Positions 52,071 to 63,547 of a DNA stretch of 64,000 nt are shown one piece after another (the stretch's first letter is position 1; the number at the start of each line of letters is the position of its first letter). Source of the DNA: Paenibacillus assamensis DSM 18201 (lineage in GTDB: Bacteria; Bacillota; Bacilli; Paenibacillales; Paenibacillaceae); the NCBI RefSeq assembly GCF_000422445.1, contig NZ_AULU01000009.1, positions 62,001 through 126,000 on the forward strand. The letters run 5' to 3'. The notes below the pieces were generated by a model. That model worked only from the letters and a program-made list of their open reading frames with translations, was not told the origin of the DNA and searched no databases. The translations under genes and the position numbers were made by a program.

Positions 52071-52099
52071 AGTATATGATAATCTTTCTCAATTGTCAA
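52071..52099 (-). promoter_or_regulatory. Sigma-A promoter of the predicted small RNA
   Basis: Perfect -35 TTGACA (52099-52094), 17-base spacer, -10 TATACT (52076-52071). A Fur box fills the spacer. Confidence 0.85.
52077..52091. promoter_or_regulatory. Fur box 1, between -35 and -10
   Basis: TGATAATCTTTCTCA matches TGATAATnATTATCA at 11-12 of 14 positions. Its position between the promoter elements would give repression by steric exclusion when iron is plentiful. Confidence 0.65.
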
Positions 52100-52194
52100 C
52101 ACATCTGAATGTCATTTTTTAATGAATATTTAGAGGCACTATATAACCTTTTTGTTCTTGTTTCAGCTTTTTATATTTCGATTTTGTTTGTATA

Positions 52195-52203
52195 TGGTAT
52201 AAT
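52195..52203 (+). promoter_or_regulatory. Extended -10 promoter of the alpha/beta hydrolase gene
   Basis: TGGTATAAT is a perfect extended -10 (TGnTATAAT) about 31 bases before the TTG start. No clear -35. It diverges from the Fur-controlled promoter, whose boxes lie more than 100 bases away. Confidence 0.6.
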
Positions 52204-52233
52204 TATGTAAATACTTACATTGAGGTGAGTGCT

Positions 52234-53016
52234 TTGTCTTTACGCTACAAGGAATACGGACATAAGCACGCTCCCCTTATGGTGTTTATCCATGGCGGTG
52301 GAGCTAGTGGTTGGATGTGGAATAAACAAGTCGAGCACTTTAAGAACTTTCATTGTCTAGTTCCTGATATGCCGGAACAAGGACAAAGCAGTGATGACCG
52401 TCCATTCACCATTACTAATAGTGCAGACCAAATCATTGCGCTAATTGAGGAAAAAGGGCAAGGGAAAACCATCATAGCTATCGGGTTTTCTTTAGGAGCT
52501 CAAGTGTTAATAGCTATTCTCAGCAAAAGACCTGACTTAATCCAATACGCCATGATAAATAGTGCTTTAGTAAAACCCATCTCCTACGCAAAAATATTTA
52601 CAAAATCGCTAGCGATTGTTCATCCACTTACGCGTAATAAAACATTTTCCAAAATCCAAGCCAAGTCGATGTACATAGATGAAGCACTCTATGGAACTTA
52701 CTATGATGAAAATTCCCGGATGACCAAGGACACGCTAGCCAGAATACTAAGCGAAAACATGTCGTTTACGATCCCAAAAAATTTTGGACAAGCAAATGGA
52801 AACATACTAGTCACGGTTGGTGAAAAAGAAAAGAAAATGATGAAAGACTCCATGATTAAAATTATATATAGCAACCCTAGATGCCAAGGTTTTGTATTTC
52901 CTAAAATGGGTCACGGTGCTTCTTTAGCAGATCCTGAACTATTCAATCAAGTGACTGAAAAATGGATTCAACATGATTCCTTGCCCCTATCGACTGAATA
53001 CATACGAACGAATTGA
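52234..53016 (+). CDS. Alpha/beta hydrolase
   Basis: A cytoplasmic enzyme of 260 residues with the alpha/beta hydrolase fold. Oxyanion motif MVFIHGGGASGW, nucleophile elbow AIGFSLGAQ (Ser predicted), and C-terminal His in KMGHGASLADP. The acid is not clear; LVTVGEKEKKM offers Glu where Asp is usual. Start TTG 52234 is preferred to GTG 52225, because the GTG lies in the ribosome binding site GAGGTGAG. Substrate unknown. One of only two plus-strand genes in the window, monocistronic, with its own promoter and terminator. Confidence 0.88.
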   Translation: MSLRYKEYGHKHAPLMVFIHGGGASGWMWNKQVEHFKNFHCLVPDMPEQGQSSDDRPFTITNSADQIIALIEEKGQGKTIIAIGFSLGAQVLIAILSKRPDLIQYAMINSALVKPISYAKIFTKSLAIVHPLTRNKTFSKIQAKSMYIDEALYGTYYDENSRMTKDTLARILSENMSFTIPKNFGQANGNILVTVGEKEKKMMKDSMIKIIYSNPRCQGFVFPKMGHGASLADPELFNQVTEKWIQHDSLPLSTEYIRTN

Positions 53017-53066
53017 GCTGCTTGATCTGCCTTTTACAATTATACATCTGAGTGATTGATTTACTG

Positions 53067-53100
53067 CCATCCTATTCTTAGGATGGTTATTTGTATTCCT
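53067..53100 (+). terminator. Terminator of the hydrolase gene
   Basis: CCATCCTA/TAGGATGG with a 4-base loop (53067-53086), followed by the T-rich TTATTTGTATT. Confidence 0.8.
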
Positions 53101-53191
53101 TAACTACACCATTCCAATTGTTATTACTTTACCCGATCAAACCTTTGTTCTTTTTTTCACATAATGTTCACAACTGTTACTGAAAACCCTA

Positions 53192-53219
53192 TTGAGAATC
53201 TTTTCACGTGGTATATACT
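53192..53219 (+). promoter_or_regulatory. Predicted promoter of the NADH oxidase gene
   Basis: TTGAGA (53192-53197), 16 bases, TATACT (53214-53219); start point near 53226, giving a leader of about 150 bases. A Rex-like palindrome begins about 10 bases downstream of the start point. Confidence 0.6.
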
Positions 53220-53235
53220 ATGGATATGCAAGAGG

Positions 53236-53253
53236 TTGTGATTAATATCACAT
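53236..53253. promoter_or_regulatory. Rex-like operator upstream of the NADH oxidase gene
   Basis: TTGTGATTAATATCACAT is a near-perfect palindrome and fits the Gram-positive Rex consensus TTGTGAAWWWWTTCACAA at 15 of 18 positions. Rex senses the NADH/NAD ratio and represses NADH-consuming genes. A Crp/Fnr-type protein (TGTGA-N6-TCACA) is an alternative reader. Confidence 0.65.
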
Positions 53254-53296
53254 AGTAAGCCGAACGACGTTAGTTCACATTTTTTATTTAGCTTTA

Positions 53297-53322
53297 TTAG
53301 TGAATGTTTTCACTTTCACTAA
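53297..53322. promoter_or_regulatory. Composite inverted repeat with three GTGAA half-sites
   Basis: TTAGTGAA and TTCACTAA flank a central TTTTCACT. The first two half-sites make the perfect palindrome AGTGAATGTTTTCACT (53299-53314). It lies about 60 bases before the NADH oxidase start and may be a second, weaker Rex-type site. Confidence 0.45.
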
Positions 53323-53379
53323 TACTAATTCATTTATTAAAAATTTAACTATCCTATTCCCTTAAGGAGGAATTCTCAT

Positions 53380-54720
53380 ATGAAAGTAGCCGTTATTGGT
53401 TGTACACACGCAGGAACAGCAGCAATTGTCGAAACAGCAAAGCGTTATCCAGATGCTGAAATTACCGTATATGAACGTAATGATAATATCTCGTTTCTAT
53501 CTTGCGGGATCGCATTATACGTAGGTGGTGTGGTAAAAGATGCGCAAGGCCTCTTCTACTCTTCGCCAGAGAAAATGAAAGAACTTGGTGTGAAGATGCA
53601 TATGCTCCACGATGTAACTGAGATCGATATTGAAAACCATACGCTGCACGTCCGTGACTTGCAGACAGATGAGCAAAGAGAAGATACATTCGACAAGCTA
53701 ATCATTACAACAGGCTCGTGGCCAATCGTTCCTAAGTTTGAAGGCATTGAGCTGAACAATATTTTGCTCTGCAAAAACTATAACCATTCGAATACAATTA
53801 TGGAGAAAGCGCAAGAAGCTAAAAACATTGTCGTTATCGGAGCTGGCTATATCGGTATCGAACTAGTAGAAGCTTTCGAAGAAGCTGGTAAACAGGTAAC
53901 ACTGATAGATATGGAAGAACGTATCATGCCGAAATATCTTGATCCTGAATTTACAGCTCCTGTAGAAGCATCGTTCCAAGAACGTGGTGTGAACCTTGCA
54001 CTTGGCGAAAAAGTAGAGCGTTTCGAAGGTACAGATGGCAACGTTCAGGCAGTTGTGACAGACAAAGGCCATTACGATGCCGACCTCGTTATTTTGTGCA
54101 TCGGGTTCAAACCTAATACAGAGCTGTTCCAAGGACAATTGGAGATGCTTGATAACGGGGCAATTAAGGTAGACGAGTATATGCGCACAAGCCATCCTGA
54201 TGTCATGGCTGCAGGGGATTGCTGTTCCATTTTATACAACCCAACAGGTGAACAAGTGTATATCCCACTAGCTACAAATGCAGTACGCATGGGTACGATC
54301 GCAGCTTGTAACTTGAAAGAAAATCGCATGCGCTCGCTTGGAACGCAAGGTACATCGGGTATCAAAATTTATGAGCATCATATCGCATCGACAGGTTTAA
54401 CAGAAACAGCTGCTGCACAACTTGGCATGAACGCAGCAACAAGTACATTAGTTGATACGTATCGTCCAACATTTATGCCTACAGCTGAACCGCTGACTTT
54501 GAAAGTTGTTTACGAAGCTGATACACGCCGTATACTAGGCGCTCAACTCGCTTCGACAATTGACTTAACACCAGCGATTAATACGATGTCGGTATGTATC
54601 CAAAACAATATGACCATAGATGAACTCGCGGTTGTCGATTTCTTCTTCCAGCCGCATTTCAATAAACCGTGGAACTACTTGAATGCCGTAGCTCTGCAAA
54701 CTTGGAATGAAGCTCATTAA
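53380..54720 (+). CDS. FAD-dependent NADH oxidase / CoA-disulfide reductase family protein
   Basis: A flavoprotein disulfide reductase of 446 residues, most like water-forming NADH oxidase. FAD-binding Rossmann motif VIGCTHAG at the N-terminus with His10, and the redox-active Cys42 in ISFLSCGIALYVGG, equivalent to the Cys-sulfenic acid of enterococcal NADH oxidase and peroxidase. The NAD motif VVIGAGYIGIELVEAFEE and FAD motif VMAAGDCCSI follow, then a dimerisation domain with FFFQPHFNKPWNYLN. AAGGAGG precedes ATG 53380 by 9 bases. Possible role: re-oxidising NADH without a proton pump. CoA-disulfide reductase or NADH peroxidase activity cannot be excluded from sequence. Confidence 0.9.
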   Translation: MKVAVIGCTHAGTAAIVETAKRYPDAEITVYERNDNISFLSCGIALYVGGVVKDAQGLFYSSPEKMKELGVKMHMLHDVTEIDIENHTLHVRDLQTDEQREDTFDKLIITTGSWPIVPKFEGIELNNILLCKNYNHSNTIMEKAQEAKNIVVIGAGYIGIELVEAFEEAGKQVTLIDMEERIMPKYLDPEFTAPVEASFQERGVNLALGEKVERFEGTDGNVQAVVTDKGHYDADLVILCIGFKPNTELFQGQLEMLDNGAIKVDEYMRTSHPDVMAAGDCCSILYNPTGEQVYIPLATNAVRMGTIAACNLKENRMRSLGTQGTSGIKIYEHHIASTGLTETAAAQLGMNAATSTLVDTYRPTFMPTAEPLTLKVVYEADTRRILGAQLASTIDLTPAINTMSVCIQNNMTIDELAVVDFFFQPHFNKPWNYLNAVALQTWNEAH

Positions 54721-54793
54721 TCCGTTTCTGCTTACTCGTACAGGATTGTGTAGTATCGATATCATCTTAATATTGCCCCACCATTATATATAA

Positions 54794-54833
54794 CAAAAGA
54801 GGCTGCTTATCCTAATGGATAAGACAGCCTCTC
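54794..54833. terminator. Bidirectional terminator between the NADH oxidase gene and the atp operon
   Basis: GAGGCTGCTTATCC pairs with GGATAAG-A-CAGCCTC (14 base pairs, one bulged A, 4-base loop). The minus-strand tail TTTTGTTATATA suits the atp operon; the plus side tail TCTATCATT is weaker. Confidence 0.9.
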
Positions 54834-54838
54834 TATCA

Positions 54839-55252
54839 TTATCGGTTCTCCGATACTTTAAGACGCGCAATTGCACGTTGAAGCGACAGTTCCGCACGAC
54901 GGAAGTCAACATGATCCTGCTTACTGCGATCTGCCATCGATATACGCTGCTCCGCACGAGACTTAGAAGCCTTCGCACGATCCACGTCAATATTTTCAGG
55001 CAATTCTGCACTTTCTGCCAGCAAGACCACTTTATCCTTTCGTACTTCCAAGAAGCCGCCATGAACAGCTACGAAATGCTCTTTGCCGTCCACTTTGATC
55101 TTCATTGGAGCGATCTGAAGTGGTGTGACCATCGGAATATGCCCAGCCAAAATGCCGAGCTCCCCTTCAACGCCTTTCACGCTGATGCTGTTCACTTCCT
55201 GTGCAAATACTTTGCGCTCGGGAGTAACAATCTCCAACATAAAGGTGTTCAA
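54839..55252 (-). CDS. atpC: ATP synthase epsilon subunit
   Basis: The central-stalk regulatory subunit, 137 residues: an N-terminal beta-sandwich (FMLEIVTPERKVFAQEV, GELGILAGHIPMVTPL) and a two-helix C-terminal domain (RAKASKSRAEQRI). The start is TTG 55252, with GGAGG 8 bases upstream; the internal ATG four codons later has no correctly spaced ribosome binding site. Last gene of the atp operon. Confidence 0.95.
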   Translation of the reverse strand: MNTFMLEIVTPERKVFAQEVNSISVKGVEGELGILAGHIPMVTPLQIAPMKIKVDGKEHFVAVHGGFLEVRKDKVVLLAESAELPENIDVDRAKASKSRAEQRISMADRSKQDHVDFRRAELSLQRAIARLKVSENR

Positions 55253-55321
55253 ACGCGGTTCCTCCTTCCGTTCCGAACTTCGTTAGATGAAAGAATCGGA
55301 CCGTATCACATCAAGCTGTTA

Positions 55322-56755
<1,434 letters not shown>

Positions 56756-56762
56756 TTATCCA

Positions 56763-57638
56763 TTAAGCCTGAGCGCTCGCTCCTGCTACGATTTCGGAAA
56801 TTTCTTGCGTAATAGCCGCTTGGCGCGCACGGTTGTATGTCAGTGTCAAAGAAGAAATCATCTTCGTTGCATTCTTCGTCGCACTGCCCATTGCCGTCAT
56901 TTGCGCACCGAACTCACTCGCTTTCGCGTCGAGTACTGCGCTATAGATAAGCGTTTCTGCGTACTTCGGCAGCAAGTGAGCCAACACCGTATCCGCATCT
57001 GGCTCATACTCGTAGGTTGCCGTAGCTTGCACCGCTTTAGCACCGCTTACAGCGTTATCTTCTAGCGGAAGCAAACGCTTTTCAACCGGAGTTTGCGTAA
57101 TCGCATTGATGAACTCGTTGTAGAATAGATTCAATTCATCGTATTGACCTTCTTCAAAATATTGAACCGCTTTGTAGGCGATTGTTTTGATGTCGGCAAA
57201 CGTTGGTGAATCTGGTACTTCCGTAACATCCTCTACGATTGGCAATCCTCTGCGGCGGAAATAGTCACGGCCTTTGCGTCCAATAACGAACAACGCGTAC
57301 TCATCTGTCGAACGATGTCGCTCTGCAATCGTATCCATCAGCTTACGAATGACGTTGGCGTTGTAACCGCCTTTCAATCCGCGATCTGATGTAATGATGA
57401 GATAACCCGTCTTCTTGATAGGACGCTTCACTAACATCGGATGCTGAGCACTTTGCGTACCTGCCGCGATGCTGTTTACAACTTCTTTAAGCTTATCTGC
57501 GTAAGGACGAGCTGCTGTCGCAGCCTCCTGTGCACGACGAAGCTTCGCTGCTGCAACCATTTCCATCGCTTTCGTGATTTGCTTCGTGCTCTGAACGCTC
57601 TTAATTTGGCGCTTTATTTCGAGCATACCTTTAGCCAC
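56763..57638 (-). CDS. atpG: ATP synthase gamma subunit
   Basis: Rotor shaft, 291 residues. N-terminal coiled-coil helix (IKRQIKSVQSTKQITKAMEMV), the Rossmann-like LIITSDRGLKGGYNANVIR, and the C-terminal helix MTAMGSATKNATKMI with ARQAAITQEISEIVAGA. Start GTG 57638 has AGGTGA 7 bases upstream. Confidence 0.97.
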   Translation of the reverse strand: MAKGMLEIKRQIKSVQSTKQITKAMEMVAAAKLRRAQEAATAARPYADKLKEVVNSIAAGTQSAQHPMLVKRPIKKTGYLIITSDRGLKGGYNANVIRKLMDTIAERHRSTDEYALFVIGRKGRDYFRRRGLPIVEDVTEVPDSPTFADIKTIAYKAVQYFEEGQYDELNLFYNEFINAITQTPVEKRLLPLEDNAVSGAKAVQATATYEYEPDADTVLAHLLPKYAETLIYSAVLDAKASEFGAQMTAMGSATKNATKMISSLTLTYNRARQAAITQEISEIVAGASAQA

Positions 57639-57705
57639 TTACGTTTCACCTGCCTTATCAGCCCTGCATGAGGCAGAGCTTGCTTCTTCGCTTGAACGTG
57701 GTGAA

Positions 57706-57730
57706 CCGGGACGCGACATCGCGCACCCGG
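57706..57730 (-). repeat. GC-rich hairpin between atpA and atpG
   Basis: CCGGG-A-CGCGA pairs with TCGCG-CA-CCCGG around a 2-base loop: 10 base pairs, all but one G-C. It has no T-run on either strand. It could be a partial stop or an mRNA-stability element that tunes subunit ratios. Confidence 0.6.
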
Positions 57731-57747
57731 CTACCCTTTATATTTCA

Positions 57748-59839
<2,092 letters not shown>

Positions 59840-59843
<4 letters not shown>

Positions 59844-60325
59844 TGTTTGCCTCCTACCTCATTCAGGTATTCGTCAACCAATTGAGCTTGGTCCTTCTCA
59901 TCCACTTGTTTCTTCAACAATTTGGAAGCGATTGCGACAGACAAGCTGCCCACTTCTTGACGAAGCTCATCAACTGCTTTGTTCTTCTCATTCTCGATAT
60001 CGCGTGCTGCTTCATCTTTGAGACGAACCGTTTCTTGCTTCGCTTTGTCAATGATCTCGTCTGCTTGACGAACAGACGTCTGCTTCGCTTGCTCAATAAT
60101 ATCGTACGCTTCTTTGCGAGCTGTTGAGAGAGCTTCTTTCTGCTCTTCCACATACGCTTGAGCTTGTGTACGGCTATTTGCTGCATCGTCCAACTGTTGC
60201 TTAACCAATTGGCGACGCTTTTCCATTACTTCTAGCAATGGCTTAAACGCATATTTCTGGAGTAGCACATATAGAATAAGGAAACCCAGAATTGCAAACA
60301 CGAAATTCTCCCAAATAAACGCCAC
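59840..60325 (-). CDS. atpF: ATP synthase b subunit
   Basis: Peripheral stalk, 161 residues: one membrane helix (FVFAILGFLILYVLLQKYAF) followed by a long charged helix (MEKRRQLVKQQLDDA onward) that dimerises and contacts delta. GTG 60325 is used: AAAGGAG lies 8 bases upstream, whereas the GTG at 60334 lies in that ribosome binding site. Confidence 0.95.
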
Positions 60326-60421
60326 TACAGTCACTCCTTTCCGGTAACCTCACTTACAGGTCCTAACAAAACGAAGGCGCGGATGGCATCGGCCTTCCCC
60401 GCCAAACCGTTTGACTATGAA

Positions 60422-60640
<219 letters not shown>

Positions 60641-60739
60641 TTACATCCTCCTTAGAACTGGTTAATTGTTTTGAAATGATAAATACTGGAACATTTCTTA
60701 CCTTCGTTATTCTCGAGGTGAGTCATAACAGCTAGTTCA

Positions 60740-61516
60740 TTAATGTTCCTCATGAATCGAAGCTTGAGCGATGTATACCATCGTCAGCATCGTGAAGATA
60801 AACGCTTGCAATGCACCGACGAACAAGCTGAATCCTTGCCAAGCCGCAATGAACGGCAAACCGAAGAAACTAGCCTTGATAAGCGTCGATAGAATTACTT
60901 CCCCTGCAAAGATATTCGCAAACAAACGAATACCAAGCGCTACCGGCTTCGCCAAGTTCTCCACGATATTGAGTGGAAGAAAGACTGGGAATGGCTCAAT
61001 GTAGTGCTTCAGATAATGCTTGCGGTTGTGTTTCAAACCTAGGTAGTTTACCAGAATGAAAATCACAGTCGCTAGTCCCATGGTTACCGCGATATCTGCT
61101 GTTGGAGATTTCCACCAGAGCAATTGAATATGCTCGCCTTCGCCAAGTGCGTCAAACGCTGCTTGGTTCGTAGCCAAAATCTCGAAACCAAATATCGATG
61201 TTGGTCCATGTGGTTCTGTAATGATTGCAAATGGTAATCCTAGTATGTTGGAAACGAAGATAAATAGCATTAGGGTCATACATAACGATATGTATCCCAA
61301 ACCTTTCTTCAAATCCATTGTACTGCCGATAATGCCTTGCACGAATTCGACAAGCCATTCCATGAAATTCTGCATACGGGTAGGGTTGTCAACAGACAAG
61401 TTTCGGACAGCCAAGCGTGCTAGGATAAACACGATGAGACCGGAAATGAGGAGCATTCCTATCGTCGATAGGTCAAAGTTTATCCCCCAAATCTGAATTA
61501 TTGGAGCAAAATGCAT
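60740..61516 (-). CDS. atpB: ATP synthase a subunit
   Basis: Stator proton channel, 258 residues, five or six membrane helices. The essential Arg is in KPVALGIRLFANIFAGEVI; the last helices carry AALQAFIFTMLTMVYI-like sequence (GALQAFIFTMLTMVYI here). ATG 61516 has a G-rich ribosome binding site (AAAGGGGTGA) at a somewhat long distance of about 11 bases. Confidence 0.96.
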   Translation of the reverse strand: MHFAPIIQIWGINFDLSTIGMLLISGLIVFILARLAVRNLSVDNPTRMQNFMEWLVEFVQGIIGSTMDLKKGLGYISLCMTLMLFIFVSNILGLPFAIITEPHGPTSIFGFEILATNQAAFDALGEGEHIQLLWWKSPTADIAVTMGLATVIFILVNYLGLKHNRKHYLKHYIEPFPVFLPLNIVENLAKPVALGIRLFANIFAGEVILSTLIKASFFGLPFIAAWQGFSLFVGALQAFIFTMLTMVYIAQASIHEEH

Positions 61517-61543
61517 GTAATGTGTTCACCCCTTTCCATAGCT

Positions 61544-61918
61544 TTATTTATTTTTAGATGCTACTGAAATAGCGACAACCAAGATTATGAGCTGCGATAA
61601 AAACAACCCGATAATTGTCGACATAAGGGATATCTGTTCAAACTTCACTGCGATCATAACGACCAACAGCGAGATGCACATTCTTGTGAGCAGGCCGAAA
61701 TTAACTCGTCCTTTCTCTTGATTGGCCGCCATTTCCGACAGGCGCATAACCTTCATGGCTAAATTGCGCACCGTAAGCAAACCTGCGACCAAGCCTAGTG
61801 CTAAACCGGCCATTAACGGCCGATGTTCGGGTAAGAACGCCCATGCGAACAGCGCTGCTGACATCAGTAGAAACACTGTTCTAGTAGCTGCGTTCACTAT
61901 GGAAGATAGTTCACTCAT
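61544..61918 (-). CDS. atpI: ATP synthase subunit I
   Basis: 124 residues, four hydrophobic helices in two pairs, a pattern of AtpI proteins that help assemble the c-ring or import Mg. No catalytic motif. Overlaps the upstream small gene by 8 bases and precedes atpB by 27 bases. Confidence 0.85.
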   Translation of the reverse strand: MSELSSIVNAATRTVFLLMSAALFAWAFLPEHRPLMAGLALGLVAGLLTVRNLAMKVMRLSEMAANQEKGRVNFGLLTRMCISLLVVMIAVKFEQISLMSTIIGLFLSQLIILVVAISVASKNK

Positions 61919-62144
61919 TTTGTTCCCCCATGAACTTTGTCACATAGAAGATGATATGAATCACCCCGGCCACGAATCCGACAATGACACCAAGGCCAAT
62001 CCAGATTCTAGGACCCTCCCATTCTTGCTTCAGCCAGCTCCCTATCAAGTATCCAACAAGTATATACAAAATAAGGGTAACGCCTGCTCCGCCGATAGCA
62101 AGGGCTGTACGCCATGTGCTCTCGTTATGATTACTAGGTTTCAT
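61911..62144 (-). CDS. AtpZ/AtpI-like membrane protein
   Basis: 77 residues with two membrane helices (about 14-36 and 46-68). Family features: LVGYLIGSWLKQEW in helix 1 and GVIVGFVAGVIHIIFYV in helix 2, as in the 'ATPase gene 1' (AtpZ) family. First gene of the operon, only about 12 bases after the predicted start point, with no clear ribosome binding site, so it may be translated almost leaderless. Confidence 0.8.
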   Translation of the reverse strand: MKPSNHNESTWRTALAIGGAGVTLILYILVGYLIGSWLKQEWEGPRIWIGLGVIVGFVAGVIHIIFYVTKFMGEQNE

Positions 62145-62162
62145 AGGCTATAATTCCCATTC

Positions 62163-62192
62163 ATTTTACTTAAAACTATAAGAACTTGTCAA
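62163..62192 (-). promoter_or_regulatory. Predicted sigma-A promoter of the atp operon
   Basis: Perfect -35 TTGACA (62192-62187), 18-base spacer, TAAAAT (62168-62163). Confidence 0.75.
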
Positions 62193-62237
62193 CGAATGTT
62201 AGCCAGATTTTGCCACGTCTTGTAGACAAATGTCCAA

Positions 62238-62286
62238 ACTGTACGGCTTGTACGACTATTGCACAAAACCGTACAGTACTACTGTA
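62238..62286. repeat. Nested palindromes between wecB and the atp promoter
   Basis: ACTGTACGG (62238-62246) and CCGTACAGT (62269-62277) are perfect arms of a hairpin, with inner TTGTAC/GCACAA pairing (one G-T pair). The right arm overlaps a second palindrome, TACAGTA-C-TACTGTA (62272-62286). There is no T-run. It may end wecB transcription or be an operator for the atp operon. Confidence 0.6.
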
Positions 62287-62321
62287 TGCTGAACCGTTTT
62301 CAAAGAGAAGAGCCTAACGCA

Positions 62322-63476
62322 TTAAATTGTGAACTTTGTGTGAAAAGGTTCAGGTCTTTCTTCGTTTATACCGAAACTGTGAAGAATTGCACTGACAATT
62401 CTCGCAGAAGCCTTGCCATCTCCATATGGATTGGCAGCTTGGCTCATGCGCTCATAAGTAGCGGAATCTTCAAGCAACGCCTTCGTACGCGCATAAACCT
62501 GTTCTTCTTCCGTACCAACTAACTCTAATGTACCAGCTTCGATTCCTTCTGGACGCTCTGTCGTATCACGCAGCACGAGTACAGGAACACCAAATGATGG
62601 TGCTTCTTCCTGCATCCCTCCGGAATCTGTCAGAATGAGATGCGTATGCGGATAAATATTGTGGAAATCTACCACATCCAACGGCTCAATGAGCTTAATG
62701 CGTGGATGATCACCCAACATTTCATGTGCTGGCTCACGTACAGCCGGACTTGGATGTACCGGATACACGATAGCAATATCTTCAAACTCATCAGCAATAC
62801 GGCGTACAGCACGGAAAATATTACGATGCGGCTCACCTTGTGATTCGCGGCGATGTGCAGTCATGAGAACAAGACGCTTACCCTTCGCCCACTCTAGCAC
62901 TTCATGCTCATAATCATCCCGTACTGTATATTGAAACACATCTGTTGCTGTGTTGCCTGTGACATAAATCGATGATTCTGATTTGTTTTCTTTACGCAGG
63001 TTGCCAGCAGACCAATCTGTCGGGGCAAAATGCAAGTCAGCCATAACGCCAGTCAGCTGACGATTCATTTCTTCCGGATAAGGAGACATTTTATTCCAAG
63101 TGCGCAATCCAGCCTCAACATGACCAATCTTGATCTGCTGCATGAATGATGCGTAGCTTGCCAAGAATGTCGTCAACGTATCTCCATGAACAAGCACGAT
63201 ATCCGGCTTTGCTTCACGAAGTACAGGTTCAAGCCCTTGAAGAACTCGAATGGAAATATCATTCAAAGACTGCTGCTTCTGCATAATGTCTAGATCGTAA
63301 TCTGGTGTAATCTTGAACACTTCAAGCACCTGATCAAGCATTTGACGATGCTGAGCGGTTACACACACAATAGACTCAATATGCTCTGGGTGCTTTTGCA
63401 GTTCCAAAATCAATGGAGCCATCTTAATTGCTTCCGGTCGAACACCGAAGACCGTCATGACTTTGATTTTACTCAT
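62322..63476 (-). CDS. wecB: UDP-N-acetylglucosamine 2-epimerase (non-hydrolysing)
   Basis: Interconverts UDP-GlcNAc and UDP-ManNAc in the cytoplasm; called MnaA in Bacillus. GT-B-like fold, 384 residues. Motifs: FGVRPEAIKMAPLI, VHGDTLTT, GHVEAGLRTW (catalytic region), YPEEMNRQ, TAHRRES and LTDSGGMQEEAPSFG. ATG 63476 has GGAGG 8 bases upstream. It would supply UDP-ManNAc to the TagA homologue at 25 kb. Follows upp by 71 bases. Confidence 0.95.
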   Translation of the reverse strand: MSKIKVMTVFGVRPEAIKMAPLILELQKHPEHIESIVCVTAQHRQMLDQVLEVFKITPDYDLDIMQKQQSLNDISIRVLQGLEPVLREAKPDIVLVHGDTLTTFLASYASFMQQIKIGHVEAGLRTWNKMSPYPEEMNRQLTGVMADLHFAPTDWSAGNLRKENKSESSIYVTGNTATDVFQYTVRDDYEHEVLEWAKGKRLVLMTAHRRESQGEPHRNIFRAVRRIADEFEDIAIVYPVHPSPAVREPAHEMLGDHPRIKLIEPLDVVDFHNIYPHTHLILTDSGGMQEEAPSFGVPVLVLRDTTERPEGIEAGTLELVGTEEEQVYARTKALLEDSATYERMSQAANPYGDGKASARIVSAILHSFGINEERPEPFHTKFTI

Positions 63477-63508
63477 AGGTCAATCCTCCGATATATCATC
63501 ATGAATGT

Positions 63509-63536
63509 AAGCGGCATACCGAATAGGCTGCCGCTT
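63509..63536 (-). repeat. Hairpin between upp and wecB
   Basis: AAGCGGCA and TGCCGCTT (8 perfect base pairs) flank a 12-base loop. The T-rich side is on the plus strand, so it is not a clear terminator for upp; it may attenuate or stabilise a upp-wecB mRNA. Confidence 0.5.
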
Positions 63537-63547
63537 TGTTAATCGTT

